NCBI GenBank assembly: GCA_913774625.1
Contig: CAJYHL010000053.1
Coordinates: forward strand, 164,727-228,726
Length of the DNA: 64,000 nucleotides
Source of the DNA: an uncultured Acidovorax sp.
GTDB lineage: Bacteria; Pseudomonadota; Gammaproteobacteria; Burkholderiales; Burkholderiaceae_C
Direction of reading: 5' to 3'
The position numbers and the translations under genes were made by a program. Of this stretch, positions 33,794 to 46,574 are shown piece after piece. The notes below the pieces were generated by a model, which worked only from the letters and a program-made list of their open reading frames with translations, ran no database searches and was not told where the DNA came from. Numbering within the stretch: position 1 is the stretch's first letter; each line of letters opens with the position of its first letter.

Positions 33794-34820
33794 GGGCCGA
33801 TTCTGCACCGCCGGCCGGGGTGGCCGCGTAGGCGGTGGAGCCTTGCGCCGCCAGCCAGTCGGCCACCGCTTCAGGCATGCGCCGCACATGGCCCGGGAAG
33901 GTGCCCGCCGGAAAGCCGACATGGCCGCCCTCCTGCGGCTGCCACAGCGTGACGTAGGACACGCCGGCTCGGTGGCGGTGGGGCGCCGGCAGGCTGGCAG
34001 CGGGCACGAAGGGGTCGTTCAGCGCGTTGAGCACCAGCGCCGGCACGCGGATGTCCGGCAGTACCGGCTTGGCCGATGCACGGCGCCAGTAGTCGTCGGC
34101 ATCGGCAAAGCCGTGCAGCGGCGCGGTGAAGACGTCGTCGAAAGCATGCAGGTCGCGCGCCGCCAGCAGGGCCCGGCGGTCGAAAAGGCCCGGAAACTGA
34201 TCGAGCTTGGCCAGCGCCTTGGGCACCATGGTGCGCAGGAAGATGCGTGTATAGACCTGACGGTTGAAGCCCCGGCCGATGGCCGCGCCGCTGGCGGCCA
34301 GATCGAGAGGCGCGCTGACCGAGGCGGCGGCGGCCACCGCGCGCGCCGCCGACCGGCCCGCCTCGCCGGCCCAGCGCATCAGGGCATTGCCGCCCAGCGA
34401 AACGCCCACCGCCCAGACCGGGGCCGCGCCTTGCTGCTGCGCCAGGCGCTGCAGCATCCAGCCGACCTCTTCGTGATCGCCCGAATGGTAGGCCCGCGGA
34501 CCCTGGTTGATCGTGCCGCTGCAGCCACGGAAATGCGGCACGGCGAAGCGCCAGCCGCGCAGGCGGGCCACGTCGGCGAAGGCTTCCGCATAGTGGCTGC
34601 GCGAGGAACCTTCCAGCCCGTGGAAAAGCACCAGCAGCGGGCGCGGGTCCTGGGCGGGCGGGCCTTGCAGGAAGTCCACGTCCACGAAGTCGCCATCCGG
34701 CGTGGCCCAGCGCTCGCGGCGGTATTCCGGCTTCGGCCCCTGCGTGCGCCGCGAGAAGACTGCCGGCCAGAGGGTCTGCGCATTGCCGCCGGGCAGCCAG
34801 CCAGGCGCTACGTAATCCAT
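33786..34820 (-). CDS. YheT-like alpha/beta hydrolase
   Basis: A 344-residue alpha/beta-fold hydrolase of the YheT/EMB8 family. It starts MDYVAPGWLPGGNAQTLWP, the usual family N-terminus. The oxyanion region is FHGLEGSSRSHY, the nucleophile elbow GVSLGGNALMRW (Ser in GxSxGG) and the catalytic His in EGGHVGFP; NALNDPFVP carries the Asp. Substrate unknown; family members act on small esters. The ATG at 34820 was chosen for the conserved start; the frame is open to 35210 because of antisense composition. It precedes and overlaps the small conserved hypothetical gene. Confidence 0.88.
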   Translation of the reverse strand: MDYVAPGWLPGGNAQTLWPAVFSRRTQGPKPEYRRERWATPDGDFVDVDFLQGPPAQDPRPLLVLFHGLEGSSRSHYAEAFADVARLRGWRFAVPHFRGCSGTINQGPRAYHSGDHEEVGWMLQRLAQQQGAAPVWAVGVSLGGNALMRWAGEAGRSAARAVAAAASVSAPLDLAASGAAIGRGFNRQVYTRIFLRTMVPKALAKLDQFPGLFDRRALLAARDLHAFDDVFTAPLHGFADADDYWRRASAKPVLPDIRVPALVLNALNDPFVPAASLPAPHRHRAGVSYVTLWQPQEGGHVGFPAGTFPGHVRRMPEAVADWLAAQGSTAYAATPAGGAESAHG

Positions 34821-34863
34821 AGCATCATGCCAAGGCAGAACCGTGGTGTGGAACGCAATTCCG

Positions 34864-35328
34864 TCAATGCAGCACCGCAGCGGAGTGCCCTGCGCCGGAC
34901 GTCGCCACGCCCTGCGCTTCCCGCACCGTGCCAGGGCTGGCGTGGTGCGCCACCAGGCGCCAGCCCTGCGCCGTCTTGTGATAGACGTTGGTGGCCTGCA
35001 CCACCGCTTCGCGCGGGCCGTCGGGCAGCATGACCTCGATGTGCTCGACCACGCTGTGGACGGCGCTGGCAAGGGCCTGCACGCGGTGGATCTGCGTGGG
35101 CCGCGCGCGCAGCGTGCCGTGCTCGAACATGGCGGCGAAAGCGGCGCGGATGGCGCCGGGGCCCAGCAGGCGCGGCCCCCCGGGATGGACGCAGACGATC
35201 TCGTCGTCATCGGCCCAGCAGGCCATCAGCCGCTCGATGTCGCCGGCCTGCAGGGCCTCGTAGAAGGCGGCTTCGGTTTCATCGGGCGTGCCGCCGATCG
35301 TGGCGGCGCGCAGGGAAGGTCGTGTCAT
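34864..35328 (-). CDS. SnoaL/NTF2-like protein
   Basis: A 154-residue NTF2-fold protein of the YybH/SgcJ-like group: ETEAAFYEALQAGDIERLMACWADDDEIVCVHPGG (seen in blocks about residues 17-50), GAIRAAFAAMFEHGTL, then VVQATNVYHKTAQGWRLVAHHASP. The fold forms a cone-shaped pocket; whether it is catalytic or only binding is not evident. It is 43 bp upstream of the YheT-like gene on the same strand, a common pairing here. Its start at 35328 faces lemA across a 207-bp divergent region. Confidence 0.82.
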   Translation of the reverse strand: MTRPSLRAATIGGTPDETEAAFYEALQAGDIERLMACWADDDEIVCVHPGGPRLLGPGAIRAAFAAMFEHGTLRARPTQIHRVQALASAVHSVVEHIEVMLPDGPREAVVQATNVYHKTAQGWRLVAHHASPGTVREAQGVATSGAGHSAAVLH

Positions 35329-35535
35329 GGCGGGGCTTCCGGATACGTCTTGGCAGGCAAGGGAAAAGAAAAAAGCAAGGAGCTGCGAAGCAGCCGGCCG
35401 CCGCATTGTCCGTGGCCCCGCGGACCTTGTCACGGCGGGGGCTTGGGGAACCGCGCAGCACGCCGCTGGCACAATGCAGGCCGCCCCGGTGGCCTTGGCA
35501 GTGTCGCCGGCTCGCGGCGCCGGGGCGGCATCACC

Positions 35536-36141
35536 ATGAAACGTCTTCTCCTCATGATCGGCCTGGCCCTCGCCCTGACGGGCTGCGGCTACAACGACTT
35601 CCAGCGTCTGGACGAGCAGTCCAAGGCCGCCTGGAGCGAGGTGCTGAACCAATACCAGCGCCGCGCCGACCTGGTGCCCAACATCGTCGCCACCGTCAAG
35701 GGCGAAGCGGCCTTCGAACAGGACACGCTGACCCGCGTGATCGAGGCCCGCGCCAAGGCCACCTCGATCCAGGTGACGCCCGAGACCTTGAACAACCCGG
35801 AGGCCTTCAACAAGTTCCAGCAGGCGCAGGGCGAGCTGTCCAGCGCGCTGTCGCGCCTGATGGTGGTGGCCGAGCGCTACCCGCAGCTGCAGGCCAACCA
35901 GGCCTTCCGCGACCTGCGCGTGACGCTGGAGGGCACGGAGAACCGCATCACCGTGGCCCGCAACCGCTACATCCAGACAGTGCAGGAATACAACGTGCTG
36001 GCCCGCAGCTTTCCGACCAACCTGACGGCCAAGGTCTTCGGCTACGAGACCAAGCCCGCCTTCAGCGTGCAGAACGAGGCGCAGATCAGCAACGCGCCGA
36101 AGGTCGATTTCGGCAACGCTCCGGCGGCTTCCCGCCCCTGA
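35536..36141 (+). CDS. lemA: LemA family protein
   Basis: A 201-residue LemA-family helical protein with a lipoprotein-type start: LALALTGCGYNDFQ puts the lipobox Cys near residue 17. The family signature YNDFQRLDEQSKAAWSEVLNQYQRRADLVPN follows, then RLMVVAERYPQLQANQAFRDL and the C-terminal NRYIQTVQEYNVLARSFP. LemA proteins are membrane-anchored coiled helices of unclear function, usually found with TPM-domain proteins, as here: two TPM genes follow after 38 and 8 bp. Probably an envelope stress or quality-control set. Confidence 0.92.
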   Translation: MKRLLLMIGLALALTGCGYNDFQRLDEQSKAAWSEVLNQYQRRADLVPNIVATVKGEAAFEQDTLTRVIEARAKATSIQVTPETLNNPEAFNKFQQAQGELSSALSRLMVVAERYPQLQANQAFRDLRVTLEGTENRITVARNRYIQTVQEYNVLARSFPTNLTAKVFGYETKPAFSVQNEAQISNAPKVDFGNAPAASRP

Positions 36142-36179
36142 CCGCCGCTCCATCTCAACCCCGTCCGATCGAGACCGAC

Positions 36180-37115
36180 ATGCCTCTGGCGCGCGCACTG
36201 CTTGCGCTGATAGCGACGCTTCTCGCAGCGATCACTCCCTGGACGGCGGCAGCGCAGACGCCGTTGCCCGTGCCGGCCTTGACGTCGCGGGTGATCGACG
36301 AAACCGGCACGCTGCGGCCCGCCGACCGGGAGGCCCTCGAAGCGCGGCTGGCCGCCATCGAGGCGCGCAACGGCTCCCAGGTCGCGGTGCTGCTGGTGCC
36401 CACCACCCAGCCCGAGGACATCGCCGCCTATGCCAACCGGGTAGGCAACGCCTGGAAGATCGGGCGGCGCGAAGTGGGCGACGGCGCGGTGGTGGTGGTC
36501 GCGGTGCAGGACCGCCGGATGCGCATCGAGGTCGCCAAGTCGCTGGAGGGCGCCCTTCCCGACATCGCCACCGCGCACATCATCGACGAGACCATGAAGC
36601 CGCGCTTCCGGCAGAACGACTATGCCGGCGGGCTGATGGCGGCGGTGGACCAGATCGGCGCGCGCATCGCGGGGGAGAATCTGCCGTTGCCGGCGGAGAA
36701 GCCGCGCGCCGAGCAAAAGCTTTTCCTCAACATCGGCTTCTTGGATCTGGTCCAGATCATCCTCTACACCAGCTTGGCGGTGATAGTGTGCGGAGACATT
36801 GCACACGAACTGCTGGGGGGCCTGGTCGGCGGCCTGCTGCTGGGCAGCCTCACGGGCGGGCTGACCTTCGCCATCACGTCAAGCCTGCTGCTGACGGGCA
36901 TCGTTGGCGGGCTGACCTTGTTCTACACCTGGCGCCGCGCAGGCAAACAAGGTCCTCTCGTATCGGACAGCAGCGACCGGGGCGACCGCTCGGGCGGTTC
37001 GTTCTCCTCCGGCGGCAGCAGCTGGGGAGACTTCGGCGGAGGTGGAAGTGCCTCCGATTTCAGCTCCGGCGGTGGCGGCGATTTCGGCGGCGGCGGCGCC
37101 TCCGGCGACTGGTGA
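36180..37115 (+). CDS. TPM-domain membrane protein (YgcG-like)
   Basis: A 311-residue protein with signal peptide (about residues 1-25, ending TAAAQ), a periplasmic TPM domain (VIDETGTLRPADREALEARL, GSQVAVLLVPTTQP, WKIGRREVGDGAVVVVAVQDRRMRIEV), then hydrophobic segments around residues 180-245 and a Gly/Ser-rich tail ending in GGGGASGDW. This is the standard layout of YgcG-like partners of LemA. The TPM fold is an Ig-like/thiol-phosphatase-like domain seen in photosystem II repair proteins. Function in the envelope is unknown. Confidence 0.9.
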   Translation: MPLARALLALIATLLAAITPWTAAAQTPLPVPALTSRVIDETGTLRPADREALEARLAAIEARNGSQVAVLLVPTTQPEDIAAYANRVGNAWKIGRREVGDGAVVVVAVQDRRMRIEVAKSLEGALPDIATAHIIDETMKPRFRQNDYAGGLMAAVDQIGARIAGENLPLPAEKPRAEQKLFLNIGFLDLVQIILYTSLAVIVCGDIAHELLGGLVGGLLLGSLTGGLTFAITSSLLLTGIVGGLTLFYTWRRAGKQGPLVSDSSDRGDRSGGSFSSGGSSWGDFGGGGSASDFSSGGGGDFGGGGASGDW

Positions 37116-37123
37116 GGCACACC

Positions 37124-37792
37124 ATGGAAGCACATGACATGACGTCCCGGCCGCAGCCTGACCAGCCCATCGCCCCAGCGCCCGGCTCGTCGTCGTCGCC
37201 ACCGCCCGCTCCCGATGGCGGCAGGCCACTTCCCGCGATGCTGGACCGGCTCAAGCGTCTGATGCGCCACCGCTGGTCCGACAGCGCAGTGCGCAAGGCC
37301 ATCCCTGCCGACCTGATGAAGCGCCTGACCCGCCGTGTGGCGGCCAGCGAGCGCCGCCATACCGGCCAGATCCGCCTGTGCATCGAAGGCGGCCTGCCCT
37401 GGTCCTACCTGCGGCGCGGCGCACCGGCCCGAGAGCGTGCCGTGACGCTGTTCGGCAAGCTGCGCGTCTGGGACACCGAGCACAACAACGGCGTGCTGAT
37501 CTACCTGTTGCTGGCCGAGCGAGCGATCGAGATCGTCGCGGACCGGGCCCTGGCCCGCACCATCCCGCAGCAGGCATGGGAGGCGCTAGTCCGGCAGATG
37601 GGCGCCGCCTTCCGGGAGGGGCGTTATGAGGACGGGCTGACCGAGGCCATCGCCGAGGTTTCCGCGCTGCTGGTCCAGCACTTCCCGGCAGAGGAGCCGC
37701 AGCGGAGCGATGCGGCAGGGGTGGCGCAAGCGCATGCCAACGAATTGCCGGACGCGCCCCTCCTGCTGCTGCGCGACGGCGCCGAGGACTGA
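37124..37792 (+). CDS. Second TPM-domain protein
   Basis: A 222-residue protein without signal peptide. It has a Pro/Ser-rich N-terminus, then RRVAASERRHTGQIRLCIEGGLPW, RERAVTLFGKLRVWDTEHNNGVLIYLLLAERAIEIVADR and IPQQAWEALVRQMGAAFREGRYEDGL, a TPM domain of the DUF5130-like cytosolic kind. It starts 8 bp after the first TPM gene and ends the lemA operon. ATG 37124 is used; an ATG at 37139 is also possible. The atp terminator lies about 115 bp downstream. Confidence 0.85.
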   Translation: MEAHDMTSRPQPDQPIAPAPGSSSSPPPAPDGGRPLPAMLDRLKRLMRHRWSDSAVRKAIPADLMKRLTRRVAASERRHTGQIRLCIEGGLPWSYLRRGAPARERAVTLFGKLRVWDTEHNNGVLIYLLLAERAIEIVADRALARTIPQQAWEALVRQMGAAFREGRYEDGLTEAIAEVSALLVQHFPAEEPQRSDAAGVAQAHANELPDAPLLLLRDGAED

Positions 37793-37907
37793 GCCGGTGC
37801 CCGAGGGGCGCCACGGGCCGCCGTTGCGCGGTCCATGCAGGCGTGACCGGTCTATGCACCCGACTACCCGCCATTTTTTCCGCACGGCAGCCGCATGCAT
37901 CGCCATG

Positions 37908-37939
37908 AAAAAAGCCGCCTGAAACAATCAGGCGGCTTT
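37908..37939 (-). terminator. Intrinsic terminator of the atp operon
   Basis: A perfect 12-bp stem (AAAGCCGCCTGA / TCAGGCGGCTTT, 5-nt loop) is followed on the minus strand by a run of six T. It is 21 bp after the atpC stop. Being rich in A on the other side, it may also stop the convergent lemA transcript. Confidence 0.9.
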
Positions 37940-37960
37940 CTGCAGGGGGCGAGCTTTCGG

Positions 37961-38380
37961 TCAGCGCTTCTGGCGGAACCGGCGCAGTGCAGCGATCTGC
38001 GCGGCCATCACGGCCAGCTCGGACTGGGCCTTGGCCAGGTCCAGATCGCTCTTGGCGTTCTTCAGCGCCTCTTCGGCAGCAAGGCGGGCTGCGTTGGCTT
38101 TCTCGTCGTCCAGGTCCTTGCCGCGGATGGCGGTGTCGGACAGCACGGTCACACGGTCGGGCTGCACTTCCAGCAGGCCACCGGCCACGAAGACGAATTC
38201 CTCGTTGCCATCGGCCAGCTCGATGCGCACCGAACCCGGCTTGATGCGGGTGATGAGCGGCGTGTGCTTGGGCAGGATGCCCAGTTCGCCAGCCTCGCCC
38301 GGCAGCGCCACGAAGCGTGCCTCGCCGGAGAAGATGGACTCTTCGGCGCTGACGACATCGACGTGAATGGTGTTGGCCAT
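37961..38380 (-). CDS. atpC: F1Fo ATP synthase epsilon subunit
   Basis: Epsilon subunit (139 aa) of the F1 central stalk, which couples rotation and inhibits ATP hydrolysis. The N-terminal beta-sandwich ([38 protein letters not shown]) and the C-terminal helical hairpin with [17 protein letters not shown] are clear. It is the last gene of the operon. A 147-bp gap with a strong hairpin separates it from atpD, unlike the close spacing elsewhere in the operon. Confidence 0.96.
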   Translation of the reverse strand: MANTIHVDVVSAEESIFSGEARFVALPGEAGELGILPKHTPLITRIKPGSVRIELADGNEEFVFVAGGLLEVQPDRVTVLSDTAIRGKDLDDEKANAARLAAEEALKNAKSDLDLAKAQSELAVMAAQIAALRRFRQKR

Positions 38381-38460
38381 GGATCGTTCCTAGGTTTGTT
38401 CAAGAAGGGGCTGTGGGGTCACAACGAAGGCTGCCGCGGGCTGCGCCTGAGGACTGCACG

Positions 38461-38480
38461 GCACCCCGGTCACGGGGTGC
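38461..38480. other. Hairpin in the atpD-atpC gap
   Basis: GCACCCCG-GTCA-CGGGGTGC is a perfect 8-bp inverted repeat in the otherwise gene-free gap between atpD and atpC. It has no T-run. It could slow RNA decay or cause partial termination, adjusting epsilon (one copy) against beta (three copies). Confidence 0.5.
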
Positions 38481-38527
38481 TGCGCAAGGCCGCCAGGCGC
38501 GGCGCTGCGGACAGCGCTTCAGTGGCC

Positions 38528-40841
<2,314 letters not shown>

Positions 40842-40859
40842 GAGGTTTCCTCGTCCGGT

Positions 40860-42413
40860 TTAGGCGAACGACTTCTTGAACGCGGTGATGGCAGCCGACA
40901 TCTCGGCTTCAGCATCCTTGTCCATGGCCTTGGCCTGCTCCAGCTTGGCGAGCAGAGCGCCGTGGCTGGTCTTCAGGAACTGATGCAGGCCGTGTTCGAA
41001 CTCGAGCACCTTCTTGACTTCGATGTCGTCCATGAAGCCCTTGTTCACGGCGAACAGCGTGGCCCCCATCAGCGAGATGGGCAGCGGGCTGTATTGCGCC
41101 TGCTTCAGCAGTTCGGTCACGCGGGCACCGCGGTCCAGCTGCTTGCGGGTGGCTTCGTCCAGGTCGGAGGCGAACTGCGCGAACGCAGCCAGCTCACGGT
41201 ACTGGGCCAGGTCGGTACGGATACCGCCGGACAGGCTCTTGATGATCTTGGTCTGGGCTGCACCACCCACGCGCGACACCGAGATACCGGCGTTGATGGC
41301 GGGACGGATACCAGCGTTGAACAGGCTGGTTTCCAGGAAGATCTGGCCGTCCGTGATCGAGATCACGTTGGTCGGAACGAAAGCGGACACGTCGCCGGCT
41401 TGCGTTTCGATGATCGGCAGGGCCGTCAGCGAGCCGGTCTTGCCCTTGACTTCACCCTTGGTGAAGGCTTCGACGTAGTCGGCGTTCACGCGGGCGGCAC
41501 GCTCCAGCAGGCGGCTGTGGAGATAGAACACGTCGCCGGGATAGGCTTCACGGCCTGGCGGGCGGCGCAGCAGCAGCGAGACCTGGCGGTAGGCCACGGC
41601 CTGCTTGGACAGGTCGTCATAGACGATCAGCGCGTCTTCGCCGCGGTCGCGGAAGTATTCGCCCATCGTGCAGCCGGAGTAGGCCGACACGTATTGCATG
41701 GCGGCCGACTCGGAAGCCGATGCAGCCACGACGATGGTGTATTCCATGGCGCCGGCCTGCTCCAGGGCACGCACGACGTTCTTGATGGAGGAAGCCTTCT
41801 GGCCGATGGCGACGTAGATACACGTCACGCCCTGGCCCTTCTGGGCGATGATCGCGTCGATGGCGACGGCGGTCTTGCCGGTCTGGCGGTCACCGATGAT
41901 CAGCTCGCGCTGGCCACGGCCCACGGGCACCATCGCGTCGATGGACTTGATGCCGGTCTGCAGCGGCTGGTCCACGGACTTCCGTGCGATCACGCCGGGA
42001 GCGACCTTCTCGATCACGTCCGTCAGCTTGGCGTTGATGGGGCCCTTGCCGTCGATCGGCTGGCCCAGGGCGTTCACCACGCGGCCCACCAGCTCGGGGC
42101 CCACGGGCACTTCCAGGATGCGGCCCGTGCACTTGACGGTGTCGCCTTCTGAGATGTGCTCGTACTCGCCCAGAATCACGGCGCCGACGGAGTCGCGCTC
42201 GAGGTTCAGCGCCAGGCCGTAGGAGGGCTGGCCGTCCTTGGTGGCGGGGAACTCGAGCATTTCGCCCTGCATCACTTCCGACAGGCCATGCACGCGCACG
42301 ATACCGTCCGACACGGACACCACGGTGCCCTGGTTGCGGATGTCGCTGCTGGCTGCCAGACCTTCGATGCGGCTCTTGATCAGTTCAGAAATTTCTGCGG
42401 GATTGAGTTGCAT
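40860..42413 (-). CDS. atpA: F1Fo ATP synthase alpha subunit
   Basis: Non-catalytic nucleotide-binding subunit (517 aa). The P-loop [14 protein letters not shown] is at about 174-187. The ATP synthase alpha/beta signature is [17 protein letters not shown] and the N-terminal block begins [17 protein letters not shown]. Length and motifs are normal. A 43-bp gap separates it from atpH upstream. Confidence 0.98.
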   Translation of the reverse strand: MQLNPAEISELIKSRIEGLAASSDIRNQGTVVSVSDGIVRVHGLSEVMQGEMLEFPATKDGQPSYGLALNLERDSVGAVILGEYEHISEGDTVKCTGRILEVPVGPELVGRVVNALGQPIDGKGPINAKLTDVIEKVAPGVIARKSVDQPLQTGIKSIDAMVPVGRGQRELIIGDRQTGKTAVAIDAIIAQKGQGVTCIYVAIGQKASSIKNVVRALEQAGAMEYTIVVAASASESAAMQYVSAYSGCTMGEYFRDRGEDALIVYDDLSKQAVAYRQVSLLLRRPPGREAYPGDVFYLHSRLLERAARVNADYVEAFTKGEVKGKTGSLTALPIIETQAGDVSAFVPTNVISITDGQIFLETSLFNAGIRPAINAGISVSRVGGAAQTKIIKSLSGGIRTDLAQYRELAAFAQFASDLDEATRKQLDRGARVTELLKQAQYSPLPISLMGATLFAVNKGFMDDIEVKKVLEFEHGLHQFLKTSHGALLAKLEQAKAMDKDAEAEMSAAITAFKKSFA

Positions 42414-42456
42414 GACTCTTTCCTTCTTTCTTTGGTTAGCCTAGACCTCAAGCCGC

Positions 42457-43005
42457 TTACGCAGTGAGGGCCGCTTTCATTTGTTCCAGACGGGCTTTGA
42501 CGGAGGTGTCCAGCACCTCGTCACCCACCACTACGCGAATGCCGCCGATCAGGGACTCATCCACCTGGACCGAGGAGACACTCAGCTTGCGGCCGAAGCG
42601 CTTTTCCAGCGCTGCATCCAGGCCAGCCATCGCGTCGGCGTCCAGCGGGAAAGCGCTGTAGACGACGGCGTCGGAAGAGCCGTTGCGCTGGTTGACCAGC
42701 GCACGAAACTGCGCAGCCACTTCGGGCAGTGCGTCCACGCGGCCGTTGTCGATGACCACGCGCAGGAAATTGCGCGCAGCGTCGGTCAACGGGCTGCGGG
42801 CTACGCCCGCGATGACGTCGAACACCTGCTCGTCCGTCACCTTGGGGTTGTCTGCCAGCTGGCGCAGCTGCGGGTTGGCGGCGATCGCCGCCACTTCTTC
42901 CACCCAGGCCACGGTGCCGTTCAGGTCGGCACCGGACGCGGAGGAAGTGCATGCCTTGAAGAGCGCTTCCGCGTAGGGGCGGGCAATGGTGGCGAGTTCT
43001 GCCAT
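42457..43005 (-). CDS. atpH: F1Fo ATP synthase delta subunit
   Basis: Peripheral-stalk delta subunit (182 aa) that joins F1 to subunit b. The N-terminal helical domain starts [14 protein letters not shown], and the C-terminal block is [29 protein letters not shown], the OSCP signature. Spacing to atpF is 13 bp. Confidence 0.96.
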   Translation of the reverse strand: MAELATIARPYAEALFKACTSSASGADLNGTVAWVEEVAAIAANPQLRQLADNPKVTDEQVFDVIAGVARSPLTDAARNFLRVVIDNGRVDALPEVAAQFRALVNQRNGSSDAVVYSAFPLDADAMAGLDAALEKRFGRKLSVSSVQVDESLIGGIRVVVGDEVLDTSVKARLEQMKAALTA

Positions 43006-43018
43006 GGTTGCGCGCTCC

Positions 43019-43489
43019 TTACAGCTCGGTCTTCAGGCGATTCAGCAGATCAGCATGGACGCCGGCGTTGACTTCCTTGCGGAGGATCTGCTCGGCACCC
43101 TTCACGGCCAGGGTCGCAACCTGCTCGCGCAGGGCTTCGCGGGCCTGGATGGTTTGCTGCTCGGCATCGGCACGGGCGGCGGCAATGATCTTGTTGCCTT
43201 CTTCCGTGGCGCGCGCCTTGGCTTCTTCGATGATGGCCTGAGCGCGGCGGTCGGCATCTGCGATGCGCGATGCCGTCTCGGTGCGCGTCTGGGCCAGTTC
43301 CTTCTCCACGCGCTGGTTCACAGCGGTGAGCTCGGACTTGGCACGATCGGCGGCAGCGAGGCCATCGGCGATTTTCTGAGCCCGCTCATCCAGCGCCTTC
43401 GCGATCGGAGGCCACACGAACTTCATCGTGAACAGCACCAGGATCAGGAAGACGATGGCCTGAACGAACAGGGTCGCGTTGATACTCAC
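43019..43489 (-). CDS. atpF: F1Fo ATP synthase subunit b
   Basis: Peripheral-stalk subunit b (156 aa). One N-terminal membrane helix ([20 protein letters not shown], about residues 7-26) is followed by [18 protein letters not shown] and a long charged coiled coil, the usual form of bacterial b. Single b gene, so a homodimer is expected. Confidence 0.96.
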   Translation of the reverse strand: MSINATLFVQAIVFLILVLFTMKFVWPPIAKALDERAQKIADGLAAADRAKSELTAVNQRVEKELAQTRTETASRIADADRRAQAIIEEAKARATEEGNKIIAAARADAEQQTIQAREALREQVATLAVKGAEQILRKEVNAGVHADLLNRLKTEL

Positions 43490-43523
43490 GGCAACACCTT
43501 TCTATGTGGGCGTTGAACGGAGC

Positions 43524-44710
<1,187 letters not shown>

Positions 44711-44725
44711 CGGACAACTCTTCTC

Positions 44726-45199
44726 TCAAATATCAACCGGTTTGCGGACACCGGGCCGCGCCATGAGCGCGATCCAGTACGTTTTCATCGTCACCACCAT
44801 GCCGACCAGCAGAGCCAGCCAGCTGAGCCCCGGCACCAGCCGCGGCGCCGCCGCCAGCATGGCGACGGTCAATGCAATCTTCACCAGCTCCCAGCCGAAC
44901 ATGCCGACCAGCGCGGCGCCAGCGGACATCCGCTGACGCGCCATGCCCCGCGCGAACAAGGCAGCCGGAACGACAACGGTCAGCGCGCCATAGGCAGCGG
45001 ACCATGCCACATGGGACTTGCCGGACACCAGCCAGGCCACCAGGGCCACGGCCAGACCGACCAGCGCCTGCAAGACAACGATGCGCCAGATGGGCATCGG
45101 AGGATTGCGCTGCCGCCACTGCTGCGCCTCCGCGGCAGTCAGGGGCTTGAAGTCGGCCTCGTCAACCTCAGCTTCGGTTTCGGGAGCGTTTGTTTTCAT
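44726..45199 (-). CDS. atpI: ATP synthase accessory protein I
   Basis: First gene of the atp operon (157 aa). A polar, acidic N-terminus is followed by four hydrophobic helices (IVVLQALVGLAVALVAWLV, YGALTVVVPAALFARGM and two more). AtpI proteins assist c-ring assembly or Mg2+ supply and diverge fast, so placement in the operon carries weight. The ATG at 45199 begins the charged MKTNAPETEAEVDEAD; upstream frame to 45289 covers the promoter region. Confidence 0.88.
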   Translation of the reverse strand: MKTNAPETEAEVDEADFKPLTAAEAQQWRQRNPPMPIWRIVVLQALVGLAVALVAWLVSGKSHVAWSAAYGALTVVVPAALFARGMARQRMSAGAALVGMFGWELVKIALTVAMLAAAPRLVPGLSWLALLVGMVVTMKTYWIALMARPGVRKPVDI

Positions 45200-45248
45200 C
45201 GTTGACTGGCGCCCGAGCTGGAGACTGAAACTTTTTACAAAGCCCCTG

Positions 45249-45254
45249 ATTATA
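45249..45254 (-). promoter_or_regulatory. -10 element of the atp operon promoter
   Basis: On the minus strand TATAAT lies 50 bp before the atpI ATG. A TTGCGG with 19-bp spacing is the only -35 candidate. The 314-bp divergent region (45200-45513) between atpI and the DUF493 gene otherwise holds no gene that I can support. Confidence 0.6.
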
Positions 45255-45513
45255 AGTAGAAACCCACGCGGCTCCGCAATGCCCTGCAACGCGGCAGACT
45301 CGCGCCTGCGCCGTCCCTAGCCCCGCAGACCGGGCGTGCAGTGAACGATGGCGACGCGCATTCTCCACGGATATCCTGGCATGCCGCCCTCGCGGGGACG
45401 AATGCAGCACCGCATGGTGACGCCCCGCCGCATCGGCTGCCGCACAATCCCCTGCCGACCTTCGGACTTTGCCGCCAGGCCATCCGATGGCACCCTGCCG
45501 ATCACCCGATAAC

Positions 45514-45831
45514 ATGACCCAAAACTCCCAGCCACCCGCCTCCCAATCCGACAGCACCGCGGGCGATAGCCGCAAGGATTCGCTGATCGAATACCCGTCG
45601 CAGTTCCCCATTAAGGTGATGGGACAGAAGGCCGACGGCTTCGTGCATGCGGTGACGGAAACCGCAAAGCGCTTCGACCCGTTCTTCGACGCCTCCACCA
45701 TCGAGTTGCGCGACAGCCGCGGCGGCAACTATCTCGGGGTCACCATCACGGTGACCGCCACCAGCCGCGAGCAGCTCGACGACCTCTACCGCGCGCTGTC
45801 GTCCCACCCCATGGTCAAGGTCGTGCTCTGA
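45514..45831 (+). CDS. DUF493 family protein (YbeD-like)
   Basis: A 105-residue YbeD/DUF493 protein. Core motifs are [51 protein letters not shown] and the terminal HPMVKVVL. The ferredoxin-like fold resembles an ACT/regulatory domain; function is unproven. It sits 23 bp before lipB, as in many Proteobacteria, and may regulate lipoate attachment. ATG 45514 follows a polar tail-like leader with no homology. Confidence 0.92.
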   Translation: MTQNSQPPASQSDSTAGDSRKDSLIEYPSQFPIKVMGQKADGFVHAVTETAKRFDPFFDASTIELRDSRGGNYLGVTITVTATSREQLDDLYRALSSHPMVKVVL

Positions 45832-45854
45832 CCGGCACCGCAGATACGCCCGCC

Positions 45855-46559
45855 ATGACCATGCCCCTGCAGGTGCGGCATCTCGGCCGCGCCGACTACC
45901 GCGAGACGCTGGAGGCCATGCAGCGCTTCACCGCCGAGCGCGACGGCGGCACGCCGGACGCGCTGTGGATCTGCGAGCACGACGCGCTCTACACGCAAGG
46001 GGTGGCCGGCAAGGCGGACCACGTTCTGGCCCCCGCGGGCATCCCGGTCGTCGCAACGAACCGCGGCGGACAGGTGACCTTCCACGGCCCCGGGCAGGTC
46101 GTCGCCTATCCGCTGATCGACCTGCGCCGCGCAGGCTATTTCGTCAAGGAATACGTCTATCGCATCGAGGAGGCCGTCATCCGCACGCTGGGCCACTTCG
46201 GCGTGACGGGCCACCGCGTGGCCGGGGCGCCCGGCATCTACGTGCGGCTGGACGACCCGTTCAGCCACGCCCTGCTGCCCCAGCGGCCGCAGCACGCGGA
46301 CGCGGAGCGCGCGGCGGCCGAGCCCGACTTCACCGGCCTGGGCAAGATCGCCGCCCTGGGCATCAAGGTGAGCCGGCACTGCACCTACCATGGCGTCGCG
46401 CTGAACGTGGACATGGACCTGGAGCCCTACTCGCGCATCAACCCTTGCGGCTACGCAGGCCTCTCCACGGTGGACCTTTCTACAATCGGGGTCCAAACCA
46501 CCTGGGACGAAGCCGCCGCCGTGCTGGCGGGGCAGCTTGCCACGCGCCTCGCGCCCTGA
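45855..46559 (+). CDS. lipB: Octanoyl-[ACP]:protein octanoyltransferase
   Basis: Transfers the octanoyl chain from ACP to lipoyl domains, the first step of de novo lipoate synthesis. The 234-residue protein has [21 protein letters not shown], the catalytic Lys in [18 protein letters not shown] and the thioester Cys in [14 protein letters not shown]. lipA follows after 15 bp. Confidence 0.96.
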   Translation: MTMPLQVRHLGRADYRETLEAMQRFTAERDGGTPDALWICEHDALYTQGVAGKADHVLAPAGIPVVATNRGGQVTFHGPGQVVAYPLIDLRRAGYFVKEYVYRIEEAVIRTLGHFGVTGHRVAGAPGIYVRLDDPFSHALLPQRPQHADAERAAAEPDFTGLGKIAALGIKVSRHCTYHGVALNVDMDLEPYSRINPCGYAGLSTVDLSTIGVQTTWDEAAAVLAGQLATRLAP

Positions 46560-46574
46560 TCTCCAAGACCTGCC

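Noticed and set aside
34821..35210. N-terminal extension of the YheT-like hydrolase by 130 residues
   Set aside because: The region is antisense-type Arg/Ala/Ser-rich translation over the SnoaL-like gene; family homology begins at 34820.
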